Assembly: GCA_015680685.1 (NCBI GenBank)
Contig: MNCI01025343.1
Location: 336,481-400,480 of the forward strand
DNA from: Gnetum montanum
Lineage: Eukaryota > Streptophyta > Gnetopsida > Gnetales > Gnetaceae
Direction: 5' to 3'
DNA length: 64,000 bases
The stretch's first letter is position 1; each line of letters begins with the position of its first letter. The notes beneath the pieces were generated by a model that did no database searches, was not told the DNA's origin, and worked only from the letters and a program-made list of their open reading frames with translations. Position numbers and translations under genes: made by a program. Below, piece after piece: positions 10,165-22,115 of this stretch.

Positions 10165-10720
10165 TGCCAATTAGTGACCTTGTTCTCTTTCCCTCCGCGT
10201 CATCATCATCATTCCTGCTCCTGGACTTCTTCTTCTTCTGTGCTGCTGCTCGCTTTTCTATTTGTCTTCTGTCATTGTCTTTCTCGCGTCTGTGTTGCTG
10301 CTGGTTACAATATTGTTTTCTTGCTTCTATGTTTCGTTCCCGCAGCTGCTGCTGACTACAATTTTGTCTTCTTGCTTCTGTCTCTTTCCCTCCGCATCAT
10401 CGTCGTCCTTGTCCTGTGGACGTCTTCCGGCTTCTGTGCTGCTGCTCTTATAGATGTGCTTGTGCTGCTGCTGTCTTGTGGACATCTTCTTTTTCAATTT
10501 CCTGCTACAATATCCATATTGTCTACTCGCTTCTGTGCTGCTGCTATGTTGTGAATGTCTTCTCTTGCAATTCCCTGCTACAATATCAATATTGTCTTCT
10601 CGCTTTTTTGCGGCTATCTTGTGCTGCTATCTTGTGGGCATTGTCTTCTTGCAATTCCCTGTTACAATATTGCCTTATTGTCTTCTGGCTTTTGTGCTCT
10701 CCAATACTGATTAATTAGGT
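10165..10720. repeat. Degenerate repeat of CTTCTGTGCTGCTGCT and CAATTCCCTGCTACAATAT words
   Basis: Repeated words include TTCTGTGCTGCTGCT (about 10237, 10430 and 10530), GTCTTCTTGCTTCTGT and TTGCAATTCCCTGCTACAATAT (about 10567 and 10650), with GTGGACGTCTTC between. It forms mosaic units of about 80-120 bp. It ends roughly 130 bp before the AP2-like start codon, so it may lie in that gene's promoter or 5' leader. The Cys/Leu-rich frames are repeat artefacts. Confidence 0.7.
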
Positions 10721-10850
10721 GGAAGATCCTCAATATTGATTGAAGATTCTCTCTTCGAATTAAGGCCCGTACCGCTTGAATCCTTCCCACATCTGTGACC
10801 TTTGAATTGGTTAATACTTGGATTTGCAAGATCTCTTGCTAAGTTGAGCA

Positions 10851-11865
10851 ATGGCTGAAGATAGAGATGTTAGAGATGCAGCTTTTGTTTTAACAAGAAT
10901 GAAAGGTTTCCGCTGTGGAGTATATCCTCATACAAAAACTCGAGGGTTTGAAGTAAAAGTTAGGTATGTCCGGATTTCTATTCCAGGTGCATATTCTCAG
11001 TTACGTTGTTTCTGGTATGAAAGACATTATTATATGCTTGTGATTGCAGGGATAACAGGCGTTCATCCTCCCAGAGAAAATATATATTCTTTGGTAATTA
11101 ATTGTAACTCAAATTGAGTTTGATGCTTTCCGCCTGCTTTTACTCGTGTGAAGATGAATTTGTGGCAGGGTACCACTGGTGTGAAGAAGCTGCTTCTAGG
11201 ATTGCAGATAAAGCCACTATTGTCATGAATGACTGGACGGGTGAAAATCCAGATCCTTCCACTATGAAGCTGAACTATCGCTCAACTGATTATGATCTCA
11301 GTTACATAGCTGAGGTTTGACTGCAAAAATGGCTTATTTTTAAGCATTACGGCCTCCAAGTTTGATAACCGTCGATGATTTAGCAGTTAAAAGCTATTTT
11401 GATGTCATCTTTGTTCACTGGGCGCAAGTTCCAAAGGCATTGGCTTCTCTGGAAAATAATCAAAATTTTACTCTACCAATTAAAATACCAAGCAGAAAAG
11501 AGACCTAAACGAGTGTCATTTTAATACGCTTAATTCAATTCTTTATTCCACACATGCAAGAATCACAGGACCGCAAATGCTGCGTGTTCATGTGTAAACA
11601 CTAAAAACTGTTTCTGACTTTGAACGGTTTTGTGTTCCAGCTCAAGGCAATGCCAAAAGATGAAATGATCTCCAAATTAAGAAGTGAGGCCAAGGGAGAT
11701 TCCAGAGGTTGTGCACAGGTGACATTTAGATTTAATGATCTAACTATGTCCAGGATTGCTTCATCTGTTATGTATTTGTACTGTTTGTTGTGGTTCCAGG
11801 GTTTGGTTCCGCATGCTAGGGATGATCTTGAGCACGCCATAAGACGCAGGCAATCAGAGATGTAG
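10851..11865 (+). CDS. AP2-domain protein, single divergent AP2 repeat plus linker, five exons
   Basis: Predicted exons 10851-10963, 11050-11093, 11169-11314, 11641-11718 and 11800-11865 join in frame to 148 codons. Introns start GT and end AG. The product follows the first AP2 repeat of AP2/ANT-class transcription factors: FRCGVYPHTKTRGFEVKVRDN stands for [28 protein letters not shown] for the YLGGYD segment, CEEAASRIADKAT for the EEAARAYDLAA helix, and AELKAMPKDEMISKLRSEAK for the inter-repeat linker (ELEEM..TKEEYLASLRR). The break at the YLG segment and the one before the linker agree with intron positions I recall for this class. A second AP2 repeat is absent: after GDSRGCAQ the protein ends with an unrelated basic tail (AIRRRQSEM). 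Several DNA-contact residues differ from consensus. It may be a truncated dominant-type regulator, a rapidly evolving paralogue, or a decaying gene with intact frame. The start ATG has AGCAATGGC context. Confidence 0.6.
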
Positions 11866-12699
11866 AAGTAACACAAATTTTCTTCACATTCTGGATCTCT
11901 CTTATTCTGTTTTGTCAAAAACCAAAAACACCATGCATGAACTATCATTAAGTTTAGTGTTGCAAGAGGTCTGTCCCGCCTCCCTTTCTGCAAACGTCTC
12001 CTCTTGTCTGCTTCATAGTCGCTCGCTCATTGCGTTTTCTGTTTCGGTTCAAATTATGATTCATATTATTCTATGGTTCTAGCTTTAAAATTAAAATAAA
12101 TGGATGGCATATCGTTGGGTAAATTATAAGTTATATTCCAATTATCCAATATCGTTTTGAGACACGTACGGCCGGCTGAAATTTGAAGGCCATTTGCCCA
12201 TCAAAAGGATAGAAATGGAAGACCGAAGGAGGCTCTTTATTGTTAACGACCAATTTCAAATCGTTTTTACGTCTGGAGATGACCAGAAAAATCTACTTGA
12301 AAATCTAAGTAACTTTACCATTAGAATCATGTCGGCCAACAATATGTACCGTTTCTTCTCCTTTTCTCTGCAGCTATATCTCTGCTAGTCGCTACTCTAT
12401 GGGTCTTAAACAATATCTTTCTCTTTCTCTGGCTCTGTGCTACTGCCATTTTCAAAAAATGTTCGGATGTTTAGAGAGTCAGAGGAAATGGGCGAGCGTG
12501 ACATATTCAAATGTGGAAAAAAGCACTCACATACGGTTCTTCTCTGTCTCCTCTATTGTCACTTGAAATCATGGTTCGAGTTGCGAATCATGGTTCAAGA
12601 AATATATCGGGTCCGATCAAGAAAAGTCCGTGACATTCAATGCCATTAATTCCTTATTAAAAATAAGGAATAGGATATGAAGTTGACCTCCAACCCTAT
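11866..12699. other. Region downstream of the AP2-like gene
   Basis: Moderately complex, unlike the repeats around it. AATAAATGG near 12095 could serve as a polyadenylation signal. The 64-codon frame at 12194-12388 is not recognised. No second AP2 repeat was found here, which argues that the gene is really short. Confidence 0.35.
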
Positions 12700-13025
12700 T
12701 TGTCATGAAAATTTTTAATGATACTTTGCAGCATCTTTTTTCAAAGATTTACCTTTGCAAGTTAAATTTATAATTTTTTTAATATAATATAATTCATACA
12801 TTAAAATCATGAAATTTTTTAATGATACTTTGCAAAATCTTTATTCAAAGATTTACCTTTGCATGTTAAATTTATAAAAATTTTTTAATATAACATAATT
12901 CATGCGTTAAAATAAAGAAATTTTTTCATGATTCTTTACAAAATCTTTATTCAAAGATTTACCTTTGCATGTTAAATTTATGAATTTTTTTAATATAATA
13001 TAATTCATACATTAAAATCCTTAAA
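12700..13025. repeat. Three tandem copies of an AT-rich unit of about 104 bp
   Basis: Copies start near 12709, 12813 and 12917. Each has TTTAATGATACTTTGCA, then TTCAAAGATTTACCTTTGCA, then TTTTTTAATATAATATAATTC. The third copy is the most altered at its start. Confidence 0.85.
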
Positions 13026-13308
13026 TCTTTAATTATGAATCTTTAAGTAAAATCCCCAAATATTTTCCAAAGTGAATTTTTTTTCAGCTTAATTATTATT
13101 CTCAAATTTTATTTAAATAAGATTTCCCATTTAAGTTTGATTTTAATTAATTAACAATCCATTTACTATCAAAATCAAATTAAATAATATTTATGTTTCT
13201 ACCAAAACTATATACAAGTAACACACAAGAAAGTGCTCCTTTCTTAGCAAAAGAAGAAACCAAAAAATGGTTAAAAATGCCCTTGGTTCTCTTCAAAGAT
13301 AAAAAAGG

Positions 13309-13401
13309 CAATGGCCTATTATTAAAAAATTTGTAAAACTTATGTGAGAAAATNTGCAATGGCCTATTATTAAAAAATTTGTAAAACTTATGTGAGAAAA
13401 T
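13309..13401. repeat. Exact 45-bp duplication around an ambiguous base
   Basis: CAATGGCCTATTATTAAAAA and the 25 bases after it occur at 13309-13353 and again at 13357-13401, separated by NTG at 13354-13356. This is typical of two contig ends joined without removing their overlap. Confidence 0.85.
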
Positions 13402-13950
13402 TGTGCATAAGTAGCTTTTAATTGTATTAAAAGTTGATTAGTTTCTATAAGACTAACAAATGGAGTTAAAACTTTATGCTCAAACTAGCTTTACTATTTT
13501 TGTTTGTGGATACATTATGTAAGTATCCACTCCATGCAATGAGGAAAGAAATACTTGGATTAAGGTACTCTTTTATGTGCTTTGTTAAACTTTCTATGGA
13601 CAATTTATTCTCAACTTTTTTTACCAAAGCCAACAAAAGAATCTGAAATGGATGCCCTATATGCACAAAGGCTAAAACCACTAGTTGAACCTTTCATGAA
13701 GCAAATTTAGTTAATGATGTCATCATCTCCCTTTCTTATGTGATAATATCTAAACCAATAGTATTAATCCATGATGTTTTCAAGAAATCTTTCATGTTAT
13801 TATGATGGGAGTTATAATATTTTCCAAGTTCTTCAAAAGCTGTATTTAAAATTGTTGAAAGTATTTTACATTCAAAATAGAGCAAAACATGCAAAAAGTC
13901 TTACAAATTCACACTATTATAAGGATTTTAATAAAAGTTGGGTTGACTCA
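13402..13950. other. AT-rich spacer
   Basis: Only short frames on both strands (13466-13681 minus, 13771-13962 plus), without motifs. This may be the old leader or 5' LTR of element D, but no matching partner LTR was found. Confidence 0.25.
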
Positions 13951-13954
13951 ACTC

Positions 13955-14130
13955 CTAGTTAGCCTAGATTCTAATGCTTCTAATGCAAGGATGAACCATT
14001 TAAGCTATGATGATTTTGTGAATTGAAAAACTTGACTTGAAAAACTCCAGGTTAGTCTAAATTCTAATGCTTTTAATGCGGGGATGAACCATTTAAGTTA
14101 TGATGATTTTGCATATTAAAAAACACTACT
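13955..14130. repeat. Tandem duplication of about 88 bp
   Basis: GATTCTAATGCTTCTAATGC then GATGAACCATTTAAGCTATG at about 13968-14014 recurs with few changes at about 14056-14102. It sits just upstream of element D gag. Confidence 0.75.
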
Positions 14131-14284
14131 TAAAGTATCAATTAAGCATGGGGATTCGTACCATACCGTCAGTCCTCGTGCCTATACAAATCCATTATTC
14201 CAGCCTTTCCTAGAAGGAACCATGCTTCCTCCTTCATCTGCATACATGCGAGAACTAGCTTGTTGACAAGAAATACTAGCTTCC

Positions 14285-17200
14285 ATGTCCACCTATTACA
14301 TACCACAAGTACAAACCCATGGGGCACCTCTGACTCCTTCAGCGCAACACATTCAAGGTGTCACCTCACAACCTGTGGCTGGGCAGTGGGTTTCACCAGC
14401 TGTCCAACAACACCAACCTACTCTCTATAATGTACCACATCCTCTAATCCCATCTCTAAATGTTGCTTTGCCACAACAACTGACAATCCAACAGTATCCC
14501 TTGCCGCCAATAATGCAACAATCGAATTACTACCAATCACATTCCATTTGACCTACCAGTCTACCTACCGCCCAAGAGTGGGCAGACATGAAGAAAATGA
14601 TGGACATGTTAATTGAAGAGGTAAAGCACCTTAAAACCACAATTAATGAGGAAATAAAGGTTGGACTTCTACCAAGATGATCCAATCCACTCTTCAGTTC
14701 CACCATTAACCTTGCCAAAGGAAATCCCATTACCCCAACTAACCAAGTACAATGGAGAGGGAGATCCAAAAGCCCACCTAGTGACATTTTGACTAGAATG
14801 TCTACTACTTCAAGCCTGGGCTCATGCAATTCTACATGTTTTTGCTATTTCCTTGATAGGAAAAGCCTTAGACTGGTACTAAGCCTTACCTTGTAACTCC
14901 ATATCCCCTCTGAAGGATTTGTTACATTAGTTTGTTACCCATTTCAAGTATAATCTAAAACTTGAAGCCACACTAGATAGCTTGATTCAGGTCAAACAAG
15001 CATCGTTAGAGCCAGTGAAAAAATTTATCCAAAGGTGGAGTGTAGCCCTGAATGAACTTCACGAGCCCATACCTAAGACATACCTGCTTACCATTCTTAA
15101 GGTTGTCATGAATGACTTCGTTAAGTCAAAACTCTATGATTTGAGTGCTCGTACTTTAAGTCAAGCATTTGCACAAATCAAGAACATAGAAGTGGCAGCG
15201 CAATCAAGCAATGACCTAGCTTATGTGGCCTACAGAAACCAACACACTCGTAAGGAAAACACAACAGTGGCAACAATGGCCGCAAGCACAAAAGCAACCA
15301 ACTGGGGCCCAATAGCTAAGCAACCCAAAGCCCTAGCTAACAAAGTTGCCAACTTTGGTGTCAACTCACCTATATTGGCAGGGGCCACCCCAAGGTCCAA
15401 CTTTCAATGCAAGGACCGCTCAAAGTATACACCACTACCAATGCAACCCTCTTAACTACTAGAGAAACTCTTGAAAGCTGGGCAAATCCAACACAAACAT
15501 GTATCGGTGATTACCCATCAAAAACATGATAGGTACTGTGAACTACTAAGGAACCCCACATTAGCAGTACCAAATGAGCCCCCGGTCCCACAACATTTTA
15601 GATTGAACCAATACTATCATTATCATCAATTAGTTGGTCATAGTATAGACAAATGTCATGCTTTGCAAGATGACCTACAGAGAATGATAGAACAAGGCTA
15701 ATTGGTGATCGACATGGCGAGTCAATCCAACATAGACGATGCCTCCTATGTCATAAACTCAATTAGCATAGGTGGCAAGCCCAAACTTATGCAACAACCT
15801 CTTGTGATCTATGTGCCTCCTAACAAGGTAAAGGTCCCTGTAGCCTCCACAAGCAAGAGGCCTCCCTTGGTTATCAAAGTGCCACCTCAAGCACATGCAA
15901 CACCCTTTGTAGTCAAAGTCCCAAACCAACCATCCACTAAGATGTTAAACTGGCATCACCCATCTACTAAGACGTTAAACTAGAATGACACAACAACAAA
16001 AACCACTAGGCAACCTTTCGTTGTCAAGGGGCCACGACAAGTTAGTCACACAATGACCCCTAAAACAACTCCTAAGCCACCCTTTATCATAAGGGTACCA
16101 CAATGTGGTGGACCCTCACCTATCTAAAGCCCAATAGTGGGCAACATCTCAATCCCTCCTCCTTCAAGGGTTAATCCCACTAGCAACCTGGGTAGGCCCA
16201 CTAGATGGCAACACAAGAGGACAAACGAGCATCTCGTAACCCCCATGGTCGAAGGAAAGGCCAAAACTAGCAAATAACAACTGAACACTGGGGCCCCTAC
16301 CCCCAAGCAAGCCAAGCCAACCAAGCCCAAGTCCCCTATGCAAGATATCTGTCTTTCAAACCACATGGAGAAAGTTAAGACTAACACAACGGCTAATGAC
16401 AAGGACTTTGTAGCTGCACTAACCCAGGTAAAACAAACTCTCAAGCAAAAGAACACAACTTTCAGCTTGTACGACTTGGTCATGACCTCATCTGCTCATT
16501 GCCAAGCATTAGCCTAGGTCTTGGCCTCCATTCCTATTACGGAAAACATCCCTGCAAATGAGGCATCCATCCGTGCAACAATCCTGCTCCCTACACCACA
16601 AGAATTGGGTTCAACAATCTTAGCCTTTTGCGATGATGTAGTTAAAGTCAACCCCGCACGAGGGGAGGTCACTATAGCTCCACTATCCATTAGCATTCAT
16701 GTTGGACAATGTACCATCCACAGGGTACATGTTGATGATGGTGTAGTGACAAATGTAGTCTTGTACTCTGTCATCGACAAACTAGGCCTGGTAGATGAAA
16801 TCAGGCCAACCAAAACCACATGTCTGAAATCCTTCAATAGATCACATGTCACAGTCAGGGGTACAATCAACTTAACCTTCATGGCAGGAGAGAAATTCCC
16901 CACTAGTGCAAATTTCACTATCATAGAGGAGATGCCAGGTTTCAACATGATTCTAGGTAGGCCTGGGCTAGCCCAACTAAGGGCCATCTCCTCTTCGATC
17001 CACCAAGAAATCCACCTTCCATATGAAGGTGGTCAAGTTATCATCCATGGTGATAACGTTTCCTCTTCGGCTATCCATGAAATAGACATGACACAAGTTT
17101 TGGAAGAAGAGTTTCTTAGTGGCACACCTACGGTAACCAACACAACGCCTGAGGCTAACACACTCGAACGAGTGGTTGAAGCCAATAACCTCCTAGAGGA

Positions 17201-17327
17201 TCCTAAGCCTTGCACACTCCCTAATCCACACCCGGTTAGGAAGCAACTACATGACCAAGACTTTCCCTTGGCTAAAAATGTGCTAGATGCCTGCCTACCC
17301 TTTGCCTCCACTTGCCATGTATTTTGA
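14285..17327 (+). pseudogene. gag-pr: Element D gag-protease polyprotein, Tat-type, decayed
   Basis: A Pro/Gln-rich N-terminal part (14285-14680) shifts frame near 14675. One frame then runs to TGA 17325-17327 through about ten stops. Capsid-like motifs: LTKYNGEGDPKAHLVTF (about 14735), LIGKALDWY and KQASLEPVKKFIQRW, typical of Tat/Ogre gag. A zinc-finger-like YYHYHQLVGHSIDKCHAL lies near 15610-15665. After a Pro/Lys-rich stretch comes an aspartic protease-like domain (about 16690-17080): VHVDDGVVTNVVL at the active-site position, TINLTFMAGEKF, and the flap-end motif FNMILGRPGLAQLRAISSSIHQ. The active site reads Asp-Asp-Gly where Asp-Ser/Thr/Gly-Gly is usual. Element C has the same order on the minus strand (42.2-45.7 kb). 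No RT follows. Confidence 0.8.
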
Positions 17328-17459
17328 CATTCATCTACATCGCACTAGCCTATGCATTTACATTTTTCCCACTCACTTAGATCATGCATTTTTCTTTGTT
17401 TATACATTCATCAACTTAGTTTACACATTGCATTCATAAAACATAAAACTACAAAAACA

Positions 17460-18080
17460 CATGGCCCATAAAGGCCTTAAACTAACTTACGGCCTGGAAT
17501 GGCCTAAAACTACCACTTTTTATGTTGCTTTTCTTTCATTCATACATTTTAACTTTGTTTACGATAGGTATCGCTTGATGTTGTTTTCTTCCTAGTTGGT
17601 TTTTGCAGGATATCGTAGGCACATAGCATGACCATGCATGTAGCATCACACTTTACACAAGCAAGGTAAGGAATAGTCTGCTATGACTATAAATTGGCAC
17701 AAATAGTCCTGGCATCATGACTTAAAACTGATACCACAGAATAGTCTTGGCATTATGACTTAAAACTGATACCACAAAATGGTCCTGGGGCTATGACTTG
17801 AAACTGGCACCATAGAAATGTCCTAGAGTCATGACAATAAAATGACACCATAGAGCTTCATCCGGTATGACACTAAACTACCACATTTATCCGCCATGAC
17901 GTAAAACTAGCATCCAGAGTCCACTAAGACTATAAACTAGTTTGCCTCTTCACAGTTCGCTATGAATATAAACTAGCAATGCACCATCCACTATGATGCT
18001 AAACTAGCACCGTTCAAAGGGTTATGATGTGAAACTAACCCACAACAGTCCGCTAAGACTATAAACTAGCAACATCATCG
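17460..18080 (+). repeat. Short tandem repeats after element D protease
   Basis: Starts with GGCCCATAAAGGCCTTAAAC and GGCCTGGAATGGCCTAAAAC. From about 17690 it continues as units of about 45-50 bp with CATGACTTAAAACTGATACC, then CACTAAGACTATAAACTAG. The matching repeat follows the protease tail in E (22740-22895) and in C (41690-41965, reversed). Confidence 0.75.
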
Positions 18081-19299
18081 ATGACTAGGAAAAACTTGAA
18101 AAGATGTGTGGCTGCAACTGGTTGCACTTATTCCACAAAAGAGTTGCCCGAACTAGTGTCTTGTTTCTCCAATTGCACATGGTGGCTCCATCTCCTTAGC
18201 TGTTCTCAAGTTTAAAGTGCGTAGTTAACCATTTTTTTTGTGGTTTTCTTGTCTTCTTGGAGTTGTGTTTACAGGATGACACACCTAAGGCATTCGTGCA
18301 CAGATGCACTTCATCATGACGACAAGGTATCACATTCTTCCTAATGCCCCCAATTGGGTTAATCAATCCATTCATAAGTACATTCCGTAATCCTAATATA
18401 TTCCCTTTTCCCCATCATGTTCCCTTTGTCCTATTTAATCATGCCCCCTGGATACATTCTGCTCCCCCAAAGCTCTTGATACATTATTGCACACTGTAAC
18501 TCTCTAAGTAATGCAACGCAAGAAATAGTATACAGTACATGATGTAAAATGCAAATGCATGAGCACGAGCACAACGCTTAAAGCAAGATCTTTCAAAAAG
18601 ACCAAAAAGAACAAAAAAAAATGAAAAAAAAGGAAAACAAAAAGAAAAATAAAAAGAACAAAAGGATCAAAGAGCAAAATACACGGAAAAGGTCTTCATG
18701 ACCCCATTAACGTTATAAAACAAAGACTATTGGCTATTCTCATACAAGCCCTAGGTGAGAAGGCAATTGCCTTGGAAAATAGTTACACTTGTGTCTCAAA
18801 GAGATCATGTTGCACATCATCGTGTGGCTTTGGCTATTTACAACGAGCCCCATAAACACTCAATAAGAGTCTCGTTTCTCCAAAGAACGCACTTCCTATG
18901 TCTTGGTTCTGAGTCTACTGAAAAATGGCTACCAACAAGGACTAGAAACATGGCTTGTTCACGTGAGAGCATTCCTCTCCCACAGTCCTAGCAGCAATTA
19001 TAACCCTTGATCAAATCCTAACTTCCCCCGGTTACAAACAATCCCCTTGCATCTTGAACTACATTTCCCCAATCCCATGTACTTTTGAACACGGTGCGAT
19101 GATGTCCAGCCAATAGCCGACGGTTAATGATTGGTACTTGATTGTTCATGATGTGTTGCACTTCTTTGTCGATGCCTCTCGGGTGGATTCCTCTAGACAT
19201 CAACAAAGAGGAGCCAATGAAACACCAATAATTTCAGCCTAACACTTTCAAATAAGAACAAATCACACTCAAGCTTTCAAAGGAAAAAATTTGAGCTTG

Positions 19300-19860
19300 T
19301 CCTGGGCACACACGTTGGCTTGTCTTGGGAAACTCATGCTGGAAATTATGTAAATTTTCTCGCTCACACTGCACTCATGCTACACTGATGCTGGCAGCAT
19401 GAGTATAGTGTGAGAAACTCTTAGAGCCTCAAAACTAGGTCTAGATGACTTGATTCCAAGGGTGTAAGTCATCCTCAAGGTTCACTATTGACAACTATGG
19501 GTCCTAGCCTCCAGAATTCCAGATTTTGGGCCCAAAATTACAAGTTTTTGCACGTTGCATCACGTTGGCAGCATGAGTCCAATGTGAGTTAGCATAAGTG
19601 GCTCCAAAAAAGGCACATCCAAGCTCAAATTCTAGATTTCAGATCACTCTCAGGGTCAGACACAAACATGCAACTGTTGTACTCAATAATCAGGCTTTAA
19701 AAATTAAAATTTGGAGTGAAATGCATCACTTTCAAGTCACTCACACTGAGGTCACACTGAAGTCACGCTGCAGCATGAGTGTAGCGTGAGTATGACATGC
19801 GCATGCTGAGGACATGCTAAGGCAACTCATGTTGGAAGTTCTTATCAGGCGAAAACTCTT
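19300..19860. repeat. Degenerate repeat with ATGCTGGCAGCATGAG-type inverted words
   Basis: Near 19385-19405 ACTCATGCT is mirrored by AGCATGAGT with GATGCTGGCAGCATGAG inside. Related text occurs near 19555-19580 (CGTTGGCAGCATGAGT) and 19740-19800 (CACGCTGCAGCATGAGTGTA, GCGTGAG). Copies are about 180-190 bp apart. Confidence 0.6.
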
Positions 19861-21219
19861 CAAACAACCACAAAGCCACTCAAATCAACATCCTGCAGTA
19901 GTCAATTCAGAGATTGAGAAGTTTCAAGCGAGCCAAAGTCAATTTCTCCTGTTGTACATTATCATTTCATTGTAAATTCTCATCATTCATGAGCTTGTCA
20001 AGCCCTTACGCTCTAAATTGTATGTGCTTCCATGAGCGTAAGCTAGCTTGAGTAAGCCAAGGCACACTATAAGATACAATGCACCTGGTCAAAAACGTAG
20101 CTTGCCCACACATGTCTAACTCACACACAACTGTCCATCAGACATGTGTCACATGATCCGTTTTCCTCTCATTTCTCAACCTTTGATTCCATCCATGGCT
20201 TCCGTGCCCGAACCTAGCCAAACCCTATATATACCCTATCAATTCACATAAATGAGGTTGGGCAATTTTGAAGGCAGATGGCTTAGGAAACTCAAAATAG
20301 CAATCCTTGGACACTCGGGCATACTTGATTCCTAGCATCCAAGCACTCTTGAAACACATCACATCACTTTGGGGCTTAGCACTTGACTTGCCATCCACAC
20401 TTGCAACTATGGTTTGACCAGTGCACATCTTTTCTAATAAATACAATATAGTTCACTTTTCCAGCCATTATATTATTTACTTTGTTTTACATTTAGTTTA
20501 CATTCTGTTTGCAATACTGTTTTGTGTATGATCTATTTGCATTTTATACGTCACTGTTTACATTTCAAACATCAGTCATGATAACCCCAGTGCAAGCTGT
20601 AGTTTATTCTTGGGAAATTCCTTGGTTGATTTTCGTGTAGACCATCCAAGGCACTCTGCCTTCGTTTCCTTTTCTAACTTGCCCTCACATGAAGGTAGGG
20701 TTAGTTGTGTCTACCCGATGATCTTTCGGTGTTTTTTTCCCTTCTAGCCTTACATTGACAATTTAGGTTAGTATAGTAACGTAATATGATGACTATTAAA
20801 TGCAATGAGATGAAGATGATGCAAAATACGATGATAATAAATGAAAATGTAAAGCAAACTAGAGTGAGAGAATGTGCCACTTCAAGGTCGTGGTTTTGAT
20901 TCTTTGTCCCATTTAAAAGATGTATAACAAGTTATACAATGCCAGAAGCACATAGAGGAATCAAGAGTAACTAGAGTGCTCAAGAGAAAATTCCAACTAT
21001 GCCAATCAATGCCAAATGCCAACAAGCCAACTGCTCTTGTGAATGAAAAGATACTAATTCCCTTTTTTTGTCAAAAAGCTAACCATAAAAGCAAACCCTT
21101 TGAGCATTGTTTGCCAGGGTATTTATAGGGCCAGGACTAGGTGAGAAGTAAGGCTTGGCTGCCACATGTCTTGGACCCCACAACGTGCAAACATGATGGT
21201 ACCATGTAGTCGTGCTATG

Positions 21220-22115
21220 CTGGTCACAAGCTTTGCTACGCTGTAACCACGTTGTTGAAACTGCACATGATAGAATCCTATGTGCTAACAATGCAAGCAG
21301 AAATGGAGTCCCCACCCCAGGACTACATCTTCCCTATTCTTATGGATAGGATCAAGCATAGCAACAAATTTTGGGGGATGGACTAATGGGTATGCCAAAG
21401 TGGAACAAAGTTGTTGATCATGGCAAGCTCAGTCATTGCTAACAAGCTACAGAGCTAGCTGAGGATGTCCTAATACCTCTGTCAACTTTGCATCACTTAT
21501 GCTATTTGGCACATTGATGTAGCATGGCTGCTTGCTACGCTATGTAGTGTGGCATAGTGTAGCCACTGGTTCACCTACACTATCTAGCAGATTGACATAG
21601 CATAGCTACTTGCTACGCTATGTAGTGTAGCACAACATAACCGTCAGTCTGAATTGGAAACTTGCGTTGAAGTTGACAGCATTCGTTGGAAGCCTTGGCA
21701 CACGCTGGGTTAATCTATGGAGCACTTCATGGATTTTCATCTTTGCTATGCTATGCTACGCTACATAGCGTAGCATAGCATAGTGGCCAATGTAACATGC
21801 ATTTCTATCAAACTCATGAATTTTCACAAGAAAAATTTTCTTTTGGTTCAAGGGTTAACTAAGACAAGATAGTTTTGGAAGCCAATATGTTGTTAAATGT
21901 AGTCTTTTTTGCCGAAGTAGCTTGGCAGAGGAGTCTTTGCGTGTCTCGCATCTGCTACGTTGTGCTACGCTATGTAGCATAGCACCTTGTGTTGGCCAAA
22001 TTCTGACTTTTCCTTACATGAACATCTTGCTAAAGCTTGCAATTTAGATGCTTGATTGATTTTTGAAGGCTTGTTACACTGCGTAGCATAGTGTAGTGTA
22101 GCGTAGCAGACTTCT
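21220..22115. repeat. Dispersed GCTACGCTATGTAGCATAGC hairpin words in element D
   Basis: Seen near 21230, 21530, 21611, 21746, 21955 and 22078. The copy at 21746-21783 is a hairpin with perfect 18-bp arms (CTATGCTATGCTACGCTA and its complement) around CA. The sequence between copies is unrelated, so the palindromic word is better kept than its surroundings. Confidence 0.75.

Noticed and set aside
9836-10714. Long overlapping frames (Lys/Arg/Glu-rich on minus, Ser/Phe/Leu/Cys-rich on plus)
   Set aside because: They follow the tandem repeat units and are open in several frames at once, as expected for low-complexity pyrimidine tracts.
11601-11993. 130-codon minus-strand frame across AP2-like exons 4-5
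   Set aside because: It overlaps exons with correct splice signals and AP2 similarity, and has no motif.
20860-20920. Another SINE-like B box (GTGGTTTTGATTC)
   Set aside because: No convincing A box at tRNA spacing and no second copy.
19300-22115. CRISPR-like array
   Set aside because: Repeats are degenerate, spacing irregular, palindromic words vary, and the genome is a plant's.
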